NCBI GenBank assembly: GCA_041397765.1
Contig: JAWKWA010000021.1
Location: 1 to 64,000, forward strand
DNA from: JAWKWA01 sp041397765
Lineage (GTDB): Bacteria; Pseudomonadota; Alphaproteobacteria; Rhizobiales; Hyphomicrobiaceae
Length of the DNA: 64,000 nucleotides
Reading direction: 5' to 3'
The position numbers and the translations under genes were made by a program. The notes under the pieces are model-generated. The model was not told where the DNA came from. It saw only the letters and a program-made list of their open reading frames with translations, and did not search any database. Numbering within the stretch: position 1 is the stretch's first letter; the number at the start of each line of letters is the position of its first letter. This document shows positions 7,997 to 19,054 of the stretch, piece by piece.

Positions 7997-9497
7997 GGCG
8001 GAAGCTCCCCAGAATGAAGCGCAGCCAGGCGATCCCCAGTGCGAGCGCGAGGCCGCCGAGCAGCGCCGCCGCGACGACGAGCATGGTTGCGGGATAGACA
8101 GGCCGCTCGGGAATGGAGGCCATGGTCAGGATGCGCGAATTGTCGGTGTCGATGCCTTCCTGCTCGCGCGCCTCCTTGGTGCGCAGGAGGTATGCCTCGA
8201 AGACGGTCTTGGCCGCATCGGCCTCGCGGACGAGCTCGCGCAGGCGGACCTGGGCCGCGTTGTCGGAAACGGCTTCCTTCTTCAGTGCTTCCAGCTCGCG
8301 CTCGAGGGCGGCGGCATTGGAGCGGGCGAGCGCCAGCTCGTTCTCCGAGCTGTCACGGATGCGCACCAGCTCCTCGCGGATGAGGCGGGTGATGCCTTCG
8401 CGCTCGGCGCGGACGGCGATGAAGTCGGGATGCTTGGGCCCGAGCGTGCGCCGCAGCTCCGATTCCTTCTGTGCGACGCGGCCGAGCGAGACGCGCAAGC
8501 CCGAGATGACCGGCGATTGCAGGGCTTCAAGCGTCGCCGAGACGTCGGAGCGCCGCCGCGTGATGTCGCGGATCTGCTCGGCACGGGCCTCGGCACTCGC
8601 CACGCGGTCGCGCGCGAAGATCAGCCGGGCATTGAGGTCGTGGAGCTGCTGCTCGTTGACGAGGAGGCCAGGCGAGCCGATGAGACCGCTCGAGGCCTTG
8701 TACTGCTCGACCGCCCGCTCGGCGGCATTCATCCGCTCGCGCAGCTCGGCGAGGCGGCTCTCCAAGGTTTCGCTCGTCTCGCGGATCGAGCTCGATGAGG
8801 CCGTCGCCTGATCGCGCAGATAGGAAGCGGCGATGGCATTGGCGATGGTCGCGGCCTTGCCGGGATCGCGCGACAGCATCTCGACATTGATGACATAGGT
8901 GTTGCCGACGCGCTTGACGCGCAGATGCTTCTCCTTCAGCCGCGCGATGGCGACGTCGTCGGGAGGGACGGCCGGAAAGATCTCGGGCTCGAAGCCCTCG
9001 AAGAGGGCGCCGAGGGCGTTGCGCAGCCGGGCGCGCATGCTGCCCTGGCGCGGGATCATGAATTCGGGATCGCTCGCAAGGCCGGTCTCGCGCGCGACCG
9101 GCACCAGCACCGCGTCGGAATTGATGATCTCGACCTGGCTGTCGACCTGCAGCGCATCGGCACCGATCGAGGATGAGCCGAGGCCGGGCGGAATGACCTC
9201 GCCGCCGGTGACGCGCTTGCCGCGCGGGTCGATGAGGATCTGGGCGGTCGCCAGATATTGCGGTGTCGCCAGCATCAGGAACATGAGGCCGGCGAAGAGG
9301 GACAGGCAGGTGATCGCCGCGATGAGCCGCTTCTGCATGGCGAAGGCCGACATCAGCATGCGCAGCTCCGTGCCGATGTCGACGGGCTGGGGCGCCATCT
9401 GCCGGCGCATGTGCAAGGCCGATGCATGACCCGTGAAGGGGCGTGGCGCGGCCTCGCGCTCGCCCCTGCCGGTCCATCCGCTGCCACGCTGCAGCAT
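7989..9497 (-). CDS. Wzz/GumC-type polysaccharide chain-length or export protein
   Basis: A 502-residue inner-membrane polysaccharide co-polymerase. An N-terminal transmembrane segment (LIAAITCLSLFAGLMFLMLA) is followed by the Wzz motif region (ATAQILIDPRGKRV), a long periplasmic coiled coil (about residues 200-420), and a C-terminal transmembrane segment near VAAALLGGLALALGIAW. It ends with only a short cytosolic tail, so there is no fused tyrosine kinase, and no separate BY-kinase is seen in the window. The start at 9497 is supported by AAGAAGGAG 9 nt upstream; a longer in-frame start at 9572 lacks such a site. It probably controls EPS chain length or links polymerisation to export. Confidence 0.85.
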   Translation of the reverse strand: MLQRGSGWTGRGEREAAPRPFTGHASALHMRRQMAPQPVDIGTELRMLMSAFAMQKRLIAAITCLSLFAGLMFLMLATPQYLATAQILIDPRGKRVTGGEVIPPGLGSSSIGADALQVDSQVEIINSDAVLVPVARETGLASDPEFMIPRQGSMRARLRNALGALFEGFEPEIFPAVPPDDVAIARLKEKHLRVKRVGNTYVINVEMLSRDPGKAATIANAIAASYLRDQATASSSSIRETSETLESRLAELRERMNAAERAVEQYKASSGLIGSPGLLVNEQQLHDLNARLIFARDRVASAEARAEQIRDITRRRSDVSATLEALQSPVISGLRVSLGRVAQKESELRRTLGPKHPDFIAVRAEREGITRLIREELVRIRDSSENELALARSNAAALERELEALKKEAVSDNAAQVRLRELVREADAAKTVFEAYLLRTKEAREQEGIDTDNSRILTMASIPERPVYPATMLVVAAALLGGLALALGIAWLRFILGSFRRD

Positions 9498-9651
9498 TGC
9501 GCCGTTCTCCTTCTTGGACCCGTCCGCGGGCCGGCCCCCATGCGCAGGTTCCCGACCCGCTTGGCGAGTCATTCAGCAAGTTTCGTGCCTTGCCGGAACG
9601 ACAGTCCGGGCCGCGCCCCGCTGTGCGATCCGGCGGCGGCCGGGCCTCGTC

Positions 9652-10800
9652 TCAGGCGACAGGCGCGGCAGGTCCGAGCGGCCGGCGCCACCGGATCTGA
9701 CGCAGCAGGCGGCGAAGCCGCGGATGGCGCCTCAGCCTCACCTTGAGCCGCCAGACGAGCGCTGAGGCCCGCCCACGCAGGGAGAGGGGCTGCATCCATT
9801 CATGGACGGCACTCGTCCCGGAAGCGAACAGCGCCTTGTAGGGCTCGTCGCCGACCGTCAGATCGAAGGCCTCGAAACCGGAGCGCTCGGCCCATCCGAG
9901 CGCATCCTCGACGAGCAGCAGGCCCGGCGAGGCACGGTCGCACATGCCCTGGCCGAAAGCCGACAGCACCATGTGGTAGACGCGATCGTGCACGATGCCG
10001 CAGGCCGCGGCAACGATCGCGCCATCGACCTTCAGTGCGATCATGGACATGCAGCTCGAGCCGGCGGAGCCCGCGACGGCCGTCCGATAGAAGTCGTGCC
10101 AGACCGGGTCGGCAAGAATATCGTCGCGGCCGAGAATGCCGAAGCGGCGACGCCGCGCGGCGACCAGCCAGTCGAAGATCACGAGGGCCTCCGCATCGCC
10201 CGACACGGCGAGGAAGGTCAAGGGGCCGCGCTCGGCAAGATGACGGCGCTTGCGGCGGAACTCCTTCAGATGGGCGGCTCCGAGCGCGCGATGCCAGGCT
10301 TCGCGCCAGCCGGGACCAAGATGCACCAGATGGGAGCGGAAGGGGTGCGGCTCGAGGCCCGGCAGCCGGGCGAGCGGATTGGGCTGGCCCGCGACCTCCG
10401 AGACGATCTTTTCCAGATGGATGCGGTCGGCGCCCGGCACGGCGCGGCCGATCGCCGCGAGAATCCGGGCGAGATCGCAGGGGCTCGGATGGACATCGCG
10501 GGCGATGACGGGCGCGGCGTAATCGCCGACCCGCAGGTCGGCGAAGCTGATGATGCGCTCGCCCGCTTTCCCATGCAGGCAGAGCGGCAGCGCCATGACC
10601 GGCCGCCCGGACGACAGCTCGTGGACGATCGCGATGAGCGGCTCGGCGCGCTTGTGGCGGCTCGTCACCTCGTACCAGGCGGCGAGCCAATCGGGACGCT
10701 GGAAGGCGGTCATCGCGGCCGAGCGCGACAGCTCCTGCCAGTCGCGGAGGGCCGCCGCGGGGTCGCGGTGGAGCGCAAGGCGGAAGGGACCGAGGCTCAA
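9652..10800 (-). CDS. CelD/BcsL-type GNAT family acetyltransferase
   Basis: A 382-residue protein with the GNAT fold of the Acetyltransf_6 group found in many EPS and cellulose loci. Conserved features seen are FQRPDWLAAWYEVT near residue 35, the central AHLKEFRRKRRHL region, and a C-terminal GNAT core (SSCMSMIALKVDGAIVAA, then LLLVEDALGWAERSGFEAFDLTVGDEPYK). It probably acylates a sugar or lipid-linked intermediate (family inference). The start is a TTG that overlaps the stop of the upstream glycosyltransferase as TTGA, which indicates coupled re-initiation; the only later in-frame Met (residue 29) would cut into conserved sequence. Confidence 0.8.
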   Translation of the reverse strand: MSLGPFRLALHRDPAAALRDWQELSRSAAMTAFQRPDWLAAWYEVTSRHKRAEPLIAIVHELSSGRPVMALPLCLHGKAGERIISFADLRVGDYAAPVIARDVHPSPCDLARILAAIGRAVPGADRIHLEKIVSEVAGQPNPLARLPGLEPHPFRSHLVHLGPGWREAWHRALGAAHLKEFRRKRRHLAERGPLTFLAVSGDAEALVIFDWLVAARRRRFGILGRDDILADPVWHDFYRTAVAGSAGSSCMSMIALKVDGAIVAAACGIVHDRVYHMVLSAFGQGMCDRASPGLLLVEDALGWAERSGFEAFDLTVGDEPYKALFASGTSAVHEWMQPLSLRGRASALVWRLKVRLRRHPRLRRLLRQIRWRRPLGPAAPVA

Positions 10801-12992
10801 GCGACATCCTGTCTGGGTGTGGTGGCGGGACGCGCGGAAGGCGTTGGCTGGCGGTCGGGCAGGCGGCGGCGCGCAGGCGGGGCCTCGGCCGGCTGGACAG
10901 CCGGCCCCGTCAGCCGCAAGGGGCCGGACGGCTCCTCGGCACCTTCAGAGGGCAAGCCGGTCTCGTCATCGCCAGAGGCGGCGGAAGGGGGCCGAAGCCC
11001 GCCGCCGAGGGCCTCTGCCACCTCGCTCTCATAGAGCTCGATCTGGGTCGCGGCATTGAGCCGGCGGTAGAGCTCGGGCGCGGCGCGGGCGATCGCCGCA
11101 CGATAGACCGCGTTGCGGCGATGCAATTCGACGATCGCCGTGCCGATGGCGGTGATGTCGTTGGGGTCGACACCGATCCCCACGGAGAGACCGTCGAGAT
11201 AGCCGTCGATGCCGGTCCGCAGCGAATAGAGAATCGGCACTCCCGCGAACAGGGCCTCCGCATAGACCATGCCGAAGGTCTCATTGCGGCTCGGCATCAG
11301 GAGAGCCTGATAGCCTGGCAGCTCCGCCAGGAAATCCGCATTCGCGACCTTGCCGCGCAGCCGCACGCGATCACCGAGGCCGTGGCGAGCGATGAGGCTC
11401 TCGACATAGGCGACCGAGGCCGGCCGCCCCGAGCCGAACACGTCGAGCGTCACGCCGGGCATGTCGCCGGCGACCTCGCTGAAGGCCTTGACGAGCCGGT
11501 CGAGGCCCTTCTTGCGCCAGATGTCGAAATTGGCGGCGGCGACGAAGGCCGCGCGCGGCTCGACGATCGGGATCACGGCGCGGGCATTGGCGACGATGTT
11601 GGGAAGCGGACGCGCCTTCCCGGCGACGGCGGGATCGAGCGCCTCGATCTGCGGACGATACCAGGCCGAGACGTAGTAGATGCGCCGCGCCGTCGCGACG
11701 ATCTCGCGCAGGAGCGGGCGATAGGTCGGCTTGAAGCGGATGATCTTGCTCTCGGTCTCGCCGCGCACCGAGACGAAATGCGGGATGGCGAGCTCGCGTG
11801 CGAGGCTGCGGCCGGCCAGGCCGTCGAAGGCGAGGCGATGCGAATGGACGAGATCGGGCCTCAGGCCCTCGCGCTCGAGCACGGCACGGATCCGCCGCGC
11901 GACCAGCCAGAACCAGAACCGCAGGCCGACGCCGAGCGGCAGGCCGAAATGGGCGAAGGCGAAGAGACGCTGGCCGGCGGGAGCCGGGCACTCGCGCAGA
12001 TGGAGCTTGCGGGGATCGATCTGCCGGTCGAGCGAGAAGACGACGTGATCCATGCTGGTCAATTCGTCGACGAGGCGCTTCACCGCCACCGTCGTCGGCG
12101 CGCGAAGTGGATCGGGATAGTCGCCCGTGATGTGGAGGACGAGCGGACGGGTGAGCGGGGTGGCGGCCGCCATCGCTGCCGGCACCACGGCCGAGGGAGC
12201 GGCGTGACGGGGTCTGGCGCTCCATTGCCGCCGCCGCCCGCCGAGCCTGGCGATCACCTCCCGCGCAAAGAGTGCCAGCAGCGGCCAGACGCCGAAGACG
12301 TAGCGCCGCCACAGCCGGCGCGGCTCGGTCGCGAGCCGATGCAGCCATTCGAGGCCGAGACCGCGGACCAGCCTCGGCGCGCGGGTCTTGTGGCCGGTCA
12401 GGAACTCCAGCGAGGCGCCGATGCACAACGCCGTACCGCTGGCGCGCGGATCTGCGGCGATGGCGGCAGCGAGGCGCTCGGACTGCGGAGAGCCGACGGC
12501 GAGGAAGAGGAACCGGGCCGTCGAGGTGGCTGCAAAGTCGATGGCCGCCGCGAAGGCGGCCGGATCGTCGACGAAACCCATCGGCGGCACATGGCCGGTG
12601 ACGACGAGCTCGGGCCGGTCACGCCGCAGCGCATCGAGCACCGTCTCGTCCGCTCCGACGACGGCGATGCCGTCGCCCGGCTCCAGCATGTCGGCGAAGA
12701 TGCGGGCGGTGAGGTCGGCGCCCGCCAGATGCGGCAGGTGGAGCCCGAGGAGCCGGGCCAGCATGCGAATGGGCCGGCTGTCGCACAGGCTGATCCACGC
12801 CCCTTCGTAGGCCGGCACGAGATCGGCTCGCCGTCTCAGGCGAACCACATGATCGACATTGGGCGTGACGATGTAGCGGAAGTGATCACCGGGACGGCGC
12901 GCGCGCAGAGCCGCGACCACGCTCGCTTCATCCGCCAGATCGAACGGTGCGCCGAGAAAGCGCACCGATCCCTGCTCAGCCAGAGACCCCAT
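10797..12992 (-). CDS. Fused GT26 (WecG/TagA/CpsF) and GT4 glycosyltransferase
   Basis: A 731-residue two-domain enzyme. Residues about 10-235 are a WecG/TagA/CpsF domain (YIVTPNVDHVVRLRR, DSRPIRMLARLLG, AVVGADE, FLFLAVGSPQSERLA, CIGASLEFLTG). After a linker, residues about 280-660 are a GT-B GT4 glycosyltransferase (DLVHSHRLAFDGLAG, AAANFDIWRKKGLDRLVKAF, and the EX7E motif in PSRNETFGMVYAEALFAGVP). The tail of about 60 residues is low-complexity. Each domain should add one sugar to a lipid-linked intermediate. The start at 12992 has GGAGG 5 nt upstream; earlier in-frame starts at 13022 and 13055 (TTG) do not. The stop overlaps the acetyltransferase start. Confidence 0.87.
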   Translation of the reverse strand: MGSLAEQGSVRFLGAPFDLADEASVVAALRARRPGDHFRYIVTPNVDHVVRLRRRADLVPAYEGAWISLCDSRPIRMLARLLGLHLPHLAGADLTARIFADMLEPGDGIAVVGADETVLDALRRDRPELVVTGHVPPMGFVDDPAAFAAAIDFAATSTARFLFLAVGSPQSERLAAAIAADPRASGTALCIGASLEFLTGHKTRAPRLVRGLGLEWLHRLATEPRRLWRRYVFGVWPLLALFAREVIARLGGRRRQWSARPRHAAPSAVVPAAMAAATPLTRPLVLHITGDYPDPLRAPTTVAVKRLVDELTSMDHVVFSLDRQIDPRKLHLRECPAPAGQRLFAFAHFGLPLGVGLRFWFWLVARRIRAVLEREGLRPDLVHSHRLAFDGLAGRSLARELAIPHFVSVRGETESKIIRFKPTYRPLLREIVATARRIYYVSAWYRPQIEALDPAVAGKARPLPNIVANARAVIPIVEPRAAFVAAANFDIWRKKGLDRLVKAFSEVAGDMPGVTLDVFGSGRPASVAYVESLIARHGLGDRVRLRGKVANADFLAELPGYQALLMPSRNETFGMVYAEALFAGVPILYSLRTGIDGYLDGLSVGIGVDPNDITAIGTAIVELHRRNAVYRAAIARAAPELYRRLNAATQIELYESEVAEALGGGLRPPSAASGDDETGLPSEGAEEPSGPLRLTGPAVQPAEAPPARRRLPDRQPTPSARPATTPRQDVA

Positions 12993-13346
12993 CCCTACCT
13001 CCAGTCTCCGGTCTTTCGTCATAGGACTTGTTCTGCCGCCGGAAGAGCTGCTCAACGCCGCTCCGGCAACGCAAGAAGCAGGCCATCGCGCGCACCCGGG
13101 GCCGGGGCGGCCTCAGGCGCTGACGGGGCCGGACCGGCACGATCGGGCTCGCGGGAGAGAGGTGTTTACTGTAGGTTCAGGGCGGCCGCGCGGCGGACGG
13201 ATCGATATGCGAGGATGAGCCATCCGGTCGCGTCCCCGGGCCGACCCATTCGGACAATCGCCCGACCTCGCGCCTCACCCCATCCGGCCGACAGGTGGCG
13301 AGGATCGGCATCTGCCGCAGCGGGCGGCCCCGGCGACGAGCGCATC
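12993..13346. other. Divergent intergenic region between glycosyltransferase and flippase genes
   Basis: This 354-bp spacer separates the minus-strand GT26-GT4 fusion from the plus-strand flippase, so it must hold both promoters. I see no clear sigma-70 consensus pair, no riboswitch-like fold and no credible small gene. Confidence 0.5.
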
Positions 13347-14627
13347 ATGACCAAACGCTTCGGCCAGTCCCTGTCGATCTCGCTCGTCGACCAGATGGTG
13401 CTGAGCGCGTTCAACCTCGCCAGCAATGCGGCGCTCATCGCGCTCGCGGGCGCCGCCGAGTTCGGCCGCTTCATCTTCGCGGCGACCGTCATCCTGCTCT
13501 TCACCTCGCTGCAGAACGCGCTCGTGACGACGCCGCTCGCCATCATGCTGCCGGGGCGGGGCGAAGCCGATGCCCTCGCCACGAAGCGGGCCATCACCTC
13601 GTTCGACGCCCTGTTCCGGATCGGCGCGGGCATCGCGACCGTGCTCATCTGCGCGATGTCGAGCCTCGAGCCCGTCTATCTGGCGCTCGCCTGCCTTGCG
13701 ACCTTCACGACGCTCGCGCGCGAGACGAGGCGAGGCATCTGCTTTGCCAGCGAGCGCACGGCGGTGGCGCTCCGGATCGATACGCTCGCCGTTCTGTTCT
13801 CGAGCATGTTCGCCGTCCTTTTCTGGCACATGCTGCCGGCGGCCGATGCCGTGCTGCTTGCGATCGCCGCCGGCAATGTCGGGGCGATCACGCTTGCCGG
13901 GCGTGGCCTCGTGCCGGCCCATCTCGGCATCAGGTCGGTTCCGGCCGCCTATCGCGAAGTGTGGACGGCGACGCGGTGGAGCCTCTTCGGCGCCGCCTCG
14001 AGCGAGCTGCAGCACCGCTTCTACGTGTTCGCGCTCGAATTCTTCCGCGGCCTCGCCGAGCTCGGCACCGTGCAGGCCGGGCGCATGCTGCTCGGGCCGA
14101 TGGCGGTCGTGGTCGGAGCGCTCGGGCGCGTCTCGCGTCCGACCATGGCGCGCCTGCTCGCCGAGGGCGACGTCGCGGGCGCGCGGCGGATCATGTGGAT
14201 CGGGGTCGGCCTGACGCTCGGCGCGGGACTTGCCTATTGCCTCGCCATGCTCGTCGCCTGGCGGCTGATCGAGCCACTGATCTACAAGGGACGCTATCCA
14301 GGTATCGAGCTGCTGACCGTCGCATGGGCCATTTACACCCTCATCAGCGTGACCAAGGTGGCCATCTCGGCCTATGCGCTGGCGGCCTGCCGGCTGAAGG
14401 CGCTCGCCGTGCTCGGCATCAACGTGTCGGTCATCACCTCGGTGCTGCTGCTGGGGCTCGGCCTCGATGTGCCGCAGGTCTACCCGGTGCTCGCGATGAT
14501 CGCCGGCGAGATCGTGGCGCTCGTCTGGGTGATCGCGCTCGTCAGGGGCATCGACGCGGAGAGTATCGCGGGGCCCTCTCGCGCGGACGCGGTGGAGCGC
14601 GAGCATGACGTCACGCTCGCTTCCTAG
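13347..14627 (+). CDS. Polysaccharide flippase (Wzx-like, MOP superfamily)
   Basis: A 426-residue polytopic membrane protein with about 12 hydrophobic segments and few charged loops. It opens with SLVDQMVLSAFNLASNAAL, typical of the first helix of oligosaccharide flippases. Its role would be to move lipid-linked repeat units across the inner membrane. The start was placed at the ATG at 13347 (ACGAGCGCATC upstream); longer in-frame reads to the left are antisense to the glycosyltransferase and are discarded. Its 3' end overlaps the ExoQ-like gene by 23 bp, and the two with the GT2 form a plus-strand operon. Confidence 0.82.
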   Translation: MTKRFGQSLSISLVDQMVLSAFNLASNAALIALAGAAEFGRFIFAATVILLFTSLQNALVTTPLAIMLPGRGEADALATKRAITSFDALFRIGAGIATVLICAMSSLEPVYLALACLATFTTLARETRRGICFASERTAVALRIDTLAVLFSSMFAVLFWHMLPAADAVLLAIAAGNVGAITLAGRGLVPAHLGIRSVPAAYREVWTATRWSLFGAASSELQHRFYVFALEFFRGLAELGTVQAGRMLLGPMAVVVGALGRVSRPTMARLLAEGDVAGARRIMWIGVGLTLGAGLAYCLAMLVAWRLIEPLIYKGRYPGIELLTVAWAIYTLISVTKVAISAYALAACRLKALAVLGINVSVITSVLLLGLGLDVPQVYPVLAMIAGEIVALVWVIALVRGIDAESIAGPSRADAVEREHDVTLAS

Positions 14628-15900
14628 GGCGGCGCCCGCTCTGCCCTCGACAGCGGAGCTGCTGCTTTGGCTGTCGGCCTTTCTGCCGACACTGGCGATC
14701 GCCTATCCGCTGCTCGTCTGGCCGCTCATCGAGGGCAAGCCCGCGTCGGAGTTCGCCGACTTCATGCCGGCCTCCCCGAGTGCCGAGCCGAGCAGTCTCA
14801 ACCGCCTGTACTTCCCGCCGCTCTTCCTCCTCGCGTCGGCCGCCTTCGTGCTCTGGCACCGCGCTCTGGGGGCGACGGTGTCGCGCCTGCCGCTCTGGCT
14901 CATGGGGCTGCTGCTCGGATGGGCCGGCATGACCGCCTTCTGGGGTCTCGAGCCCGGGCTCGTCACGCGACGGCTGATGCTGCAGATCACGGTGATCGCG
15001 CCGGTGCTGCTGCCGGTGCTGATCGCAAGGCGCCCGGAGGACGTGCTGCGACCGGCATTCTGGCTCGTCGTCCTCGTCACGCTCGTCAATACCTGGATGG
15101 TGCTGACCCATCCGCCGACCAAGCTCGGTCATGCCGGCATCTATCCGCACAAGAACGTGCTCGGCGCGGTCATGGGCATCGACGTGGTGTTCGCGCTCTA
15201 CATGGCGGCGACGGGTCGGGCGCTCGAGCGGCTGGCTGCAGCCTTCGTCCTCGTCGTCAGTCTCGGCATCCTCGTCGCCAGCAAGTCGAAGACCTCGATC
15301 GGCTTTGCGGTCATGGCGCCGGCGATCGGGCTAGGCATGGCGCTCGCGGCGCGGCTCGTGCGCATGTCGCCGGCGGTCGTGATGGCGGCCCTCGCCGGCG
15401 GCCTCGCTTTCGTCTACCAGCTCGGCGTCGCATCGCAGATCTGGGATTTCGAGACCGTCGCCGGCGCCATATTCGGCGATCCGACGCTGACGCGGCGCAC
15501 CGACATCTGGGACTTCGCCATCAAGATGATCGGCGAGCGACCGGTGCTCGGCTGGGGATATGAGAGCTTCTGGGGCATCAGCTACGAGGCACCGAGCTAT
15601 CGCGAGGCACCGGGCTTCGTCGCCAAGATGCCGCATGCGCACAACGCCTATCTCGATGCCTGGCTGCAGACCGGCCTTCCCGGTCTCGTGCTGCTCGTCC
15701 TCCTGATCCTGGCGAGCCTCCATGCAGCCGGCCGGGTCGGTGGCCGGCCCTTCGCGCTCACCATCTTCGCGCTGACGGCGATGACCTACGCCATCGGCCA
15801 TAATTGTTTCGAGAGCGAGTTCTTCCACGCCTACAACATCGTCTCGATGATGTTCGTGCTGGCGATCGCGCTCAGCGTCAGATCCTGGAGCCCCCCATGA
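14605..15900 (+). CDS. ExoQ/O-antigen-ligase-like membrane protein (Wzy candidate)
   Basis: A 431-residue membrane protein with about 10-12 predicted helices. The long periplasmic loop holds the Wzy_C/O-antigen-ligase signature: TDIWDFAIKMIGERPVLGWGYESFW, here seen as RRTDIWDFAIKMIG and RPVLGWGYESFW, followed by MPHAHNAYLDAWLQTGLPGL with the key histidine pair. The layout is closest to ExoQ-type EPS polymerases. It probably polymerises the repeat unit delivered by the preceding flippase, but a ligase role cannot be excluded. The start codon lies inside the end of the flippase gene, and the stop overlaps the GT2 start (ATGA). Confidence 0.85.
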   Translation: MTSRSLPRAAPALPSTAELLLWLSAFLPTLAIAYPLLVWPLIEGKPASEFADFMPASPSAEPSSLNRLYFPPLFLLASAAFVLWHRALGATVSRLPLWLMGLLLGWAGMTAFWGLEPGLVTRRLMLQITVIAPVLLPVLIARRPEDVLRPAFWLVVLVTLVNTWMVLTHPPTKLGHAGIYPHKNVLGAVMGIDVVFALYMAATGRALERLAAAFVLVVSLGILVASKSKTSIGFAVMAPAIGLGMALAARLVRMSPAVVMAALAGGLAFVYQLGVASQIWDFETVAGAIFGDPTLTRRTDIWDFAIKMIGERPVLGWGYESFWGISYEAPSYREAPGFVAKMPHAHNAYLDAWLQTGLPGLVLLVLLILASLHAAGRVGGRPFALTIFALTAMTYAIGHNCFESEFFHAYNIVSMMFVLAIALSVRSWSPP

Positions 15901-16826
15901 CGCGCCTTCTCACCATCGCCATCGCAAGTGCCGGCCGGCCGAGCCTCGTGCGCACCCTAAACTCGCTCGATGAGATCGACAGGCCCGCCGATCTCGACAT
16001 CCGCATCGTCGTCGCCGACGACGATCCGAACGGCGGCGCGCGGCGCCTCGTCGAGGCGATGCCGCCGATGCGAACGCCCGTGACGGTGACCGCGGTCGGA
16101 TCGCGCAACATCGCGCGGGCGCGCAACGGCTGCCTGGAGGCCGCCTCCGGCGACTTCCTCGCCTTCGTCGACGACGACGAGTGGGTGGCGCGCGACTGGC
16201 TGATGCGCATGTTCGCAGCTCTTCGGGATTTCGACGCCGATTGCGTTTTCGGCCCCGTTCATCCGCAATATCCGGCGGGCACGCCGGACTGGCTGGTGGC
16301 TGCCAATCCGCTCTATGTCGAGTGGGGACATCGCGGCAAGCGTGTGGAGATCGGGCGGACCGGCAACACGCTCGTCAAGCGCGCGCTCATCGAGCGGCAT
16401 GCCTTGCGCTTCGATCCGAAGTTCGGCCAGACAGGGGGGAGCGATACCGACTTCTTCCATCGGCTCGGCAAAACCGGGGCCATCATGGTCGTGACGGACG
16501 ATGCCATGATCTACGAGGATGCGCCGCCCGAGCGGCTGAAGCCCACCTATCTGCGCATGCTGGCGCTGCGCAAGGGCCAGTCCTATGCGCGGCACCGGCT
16601 CGCCGCGATCGCTTCGCCGGGCGGGCGGGCAGGTTTCGTCGCAGGCGCGCTGCTGAAGGCGGCGGCGGGCTATGCGATGACGGCCGCGCTGCGCCCGGTC
16701 GATCGTGCGCGCTCGCTCAAGATGCTGATGAAGGCGCGGCTCAACGCCGGCAAGCTGCGCGAGGTCGCGGGCCGGCCGATGCCGGCGGTCTATCGTGCCG
16801 TCGAGGACGTCCAGCGCCCCGCATAG
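15897..16826 (+). CDS. Glycosyltransferase family 2 protein
   Basis: A 309-residue GT-A glycosyltransferase. Seen: nucleotide-binding N-terminus (TIAIASAGRPSLVRTL), DIRIVVADDDPNGG, NIARARNGCLEAASGDFLAFVDDDEW with the metal-binding DxD, and the acceptor-side TGGSDTDFFHRLGKTG. It resembles ExoM/SpsA-like EPS enzymes that add one hexose from a nucleotide sugar. The start was chosen at 15897 because it gives the canonical fold start and an ATGA overlap with the ExoQ-like stop; a longer read is antisense-free but has no family match. The last 37 bp overlap the convergent deacetylase gene. Confidence 0.88.
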   Translation: MTRLLTIAIASAGRPSLVRTLNSLDEIDRPADLDIRIVVADDDPNGGARRLVEAMPPMRTPVTVTAVGSRNIARARNGCLEAASGDFLAFVDDDEWVARDWLMRMFAALRDFDADCVFGPVHPQYPAGTPDWLVAANPLYVEWGHRGKRVEIGRTGNTLVKRALIERHALRFDPKFGQTGGSDTDFFHRLGKTGAIMVVTDDAMIYEDAPPERLKPTYLRMLALRKGQSYARHRLAAIASPGGRAGFVAGALLKAAAGYAMTAALRPVDRARSLKMLMKARLNAGKLREVAGRPMPAVYRAVEDVQRPA

Positions 16827-17535
16827 CGCCAGCGGCGCGCCCGGTCGCGCAGGGCCGAGCGGATGCGCAAGCCATGCCATGCCAGCGCGGCGATGTCCGG
16901 GCGCGGATCAAAGCCCGCCTTCACCGAGACGCGCGGAACGAGGCCGTCGTCAGCGACGGCGAGCCCGCCCGAGCTCGTCATCAACCGGGCAAAACCCGCA
17001 GCGCGCACCGCCGCGACCACCGGGCGGTCGAAGAGGCCGAACGGCGCCGATGCGCTCGCGATCCCGGCTCCGGCGGCGGCGGCGATGCGTTCGCGCGCCT
17101 CGACGATCTCCCGATGGAGGTCGCGGCCCGCCACCTTCGTCCACGGCACGTGCGCGGCACCATGACTGCCGATTGCAAAGCCGGCCGCGGCGAGATCGCG
17201 GAGATCCCCGATCGCCAGCGATCCCTCGGTGCCGATGCGGTCGGCGAGAACGAAAAAGGTCGCCGGGCGGCCGTGTTGCAGCAGCAGCGGCGCGGCGATG
17301 CGGATATCGGAGATGTTGCCGTCGTCGAAGGTGAAGGCGAGACGAATGCCGAGCTCATGCTCGAGCTCGGCTGCGACCGCGAGCGTCTCGGCGAACACCG
17401 ATGCGGCGAGCCAGTAGCGCCGCTCGCTGTCGGAAATTTGCCGCTCCGGCTCGCCGAGGCCGTGGAAGTTGAGGACGAGCCTGTCCGGCAGCAACGGCAT
17501 CCGCACCCGTCCCCTGCTCTTCGCCGCTGCCGCGC

Positions 17536-17539
<4 letters not shown>
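16790..17539 (-). CDS. Polysaccharide deacetylase family protein
   Basis: A 249-residue NodB-homology protein. Motif 1 is FTFDDGN (catalytic base Asp and metal Asp). Motif 2 is GFAIGSHGAAHVPW, giving the HxxxH-like metal ligands. A C-terminal APFGLFDRPVVAAVRAAGF region occupies the motif 3 position. No signal peptide is seen, so it may act on cytosolic lipid-linked sugars. It could N-deacetylate an EPS sugar. The TTG at 17539 overlaps the aminotransferase stop as TTGA; an in-frame ATG at 17500 is an alternative and removes 13 residues outside the domain. It is the last gene of the minus-strand EPS operon. Confidence 0.8.
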
Positions 17540-18933
<1,394 letters not shown>

Positions 18934-19054
18934 GGTGGCGTTCTTCTCAGCTCATCATCACGGCGGCCTCGGCCATCGGCAGTCTCCACGAAGGGGTGCG
19001 GTCGGCAACCCCTTTCACATCGTTCGTTCGCGCCGGCTCATGGTCCGGCCGGTC

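Noticed and set aside
11121..13346. Long plus-strand open frame running into the flippase from the left
   Set aside because: It is antisense to the GT26-GT4 fusion, Asp/Glu/Arg-rich with no family pattern, and the flippase has its own start at 13347.
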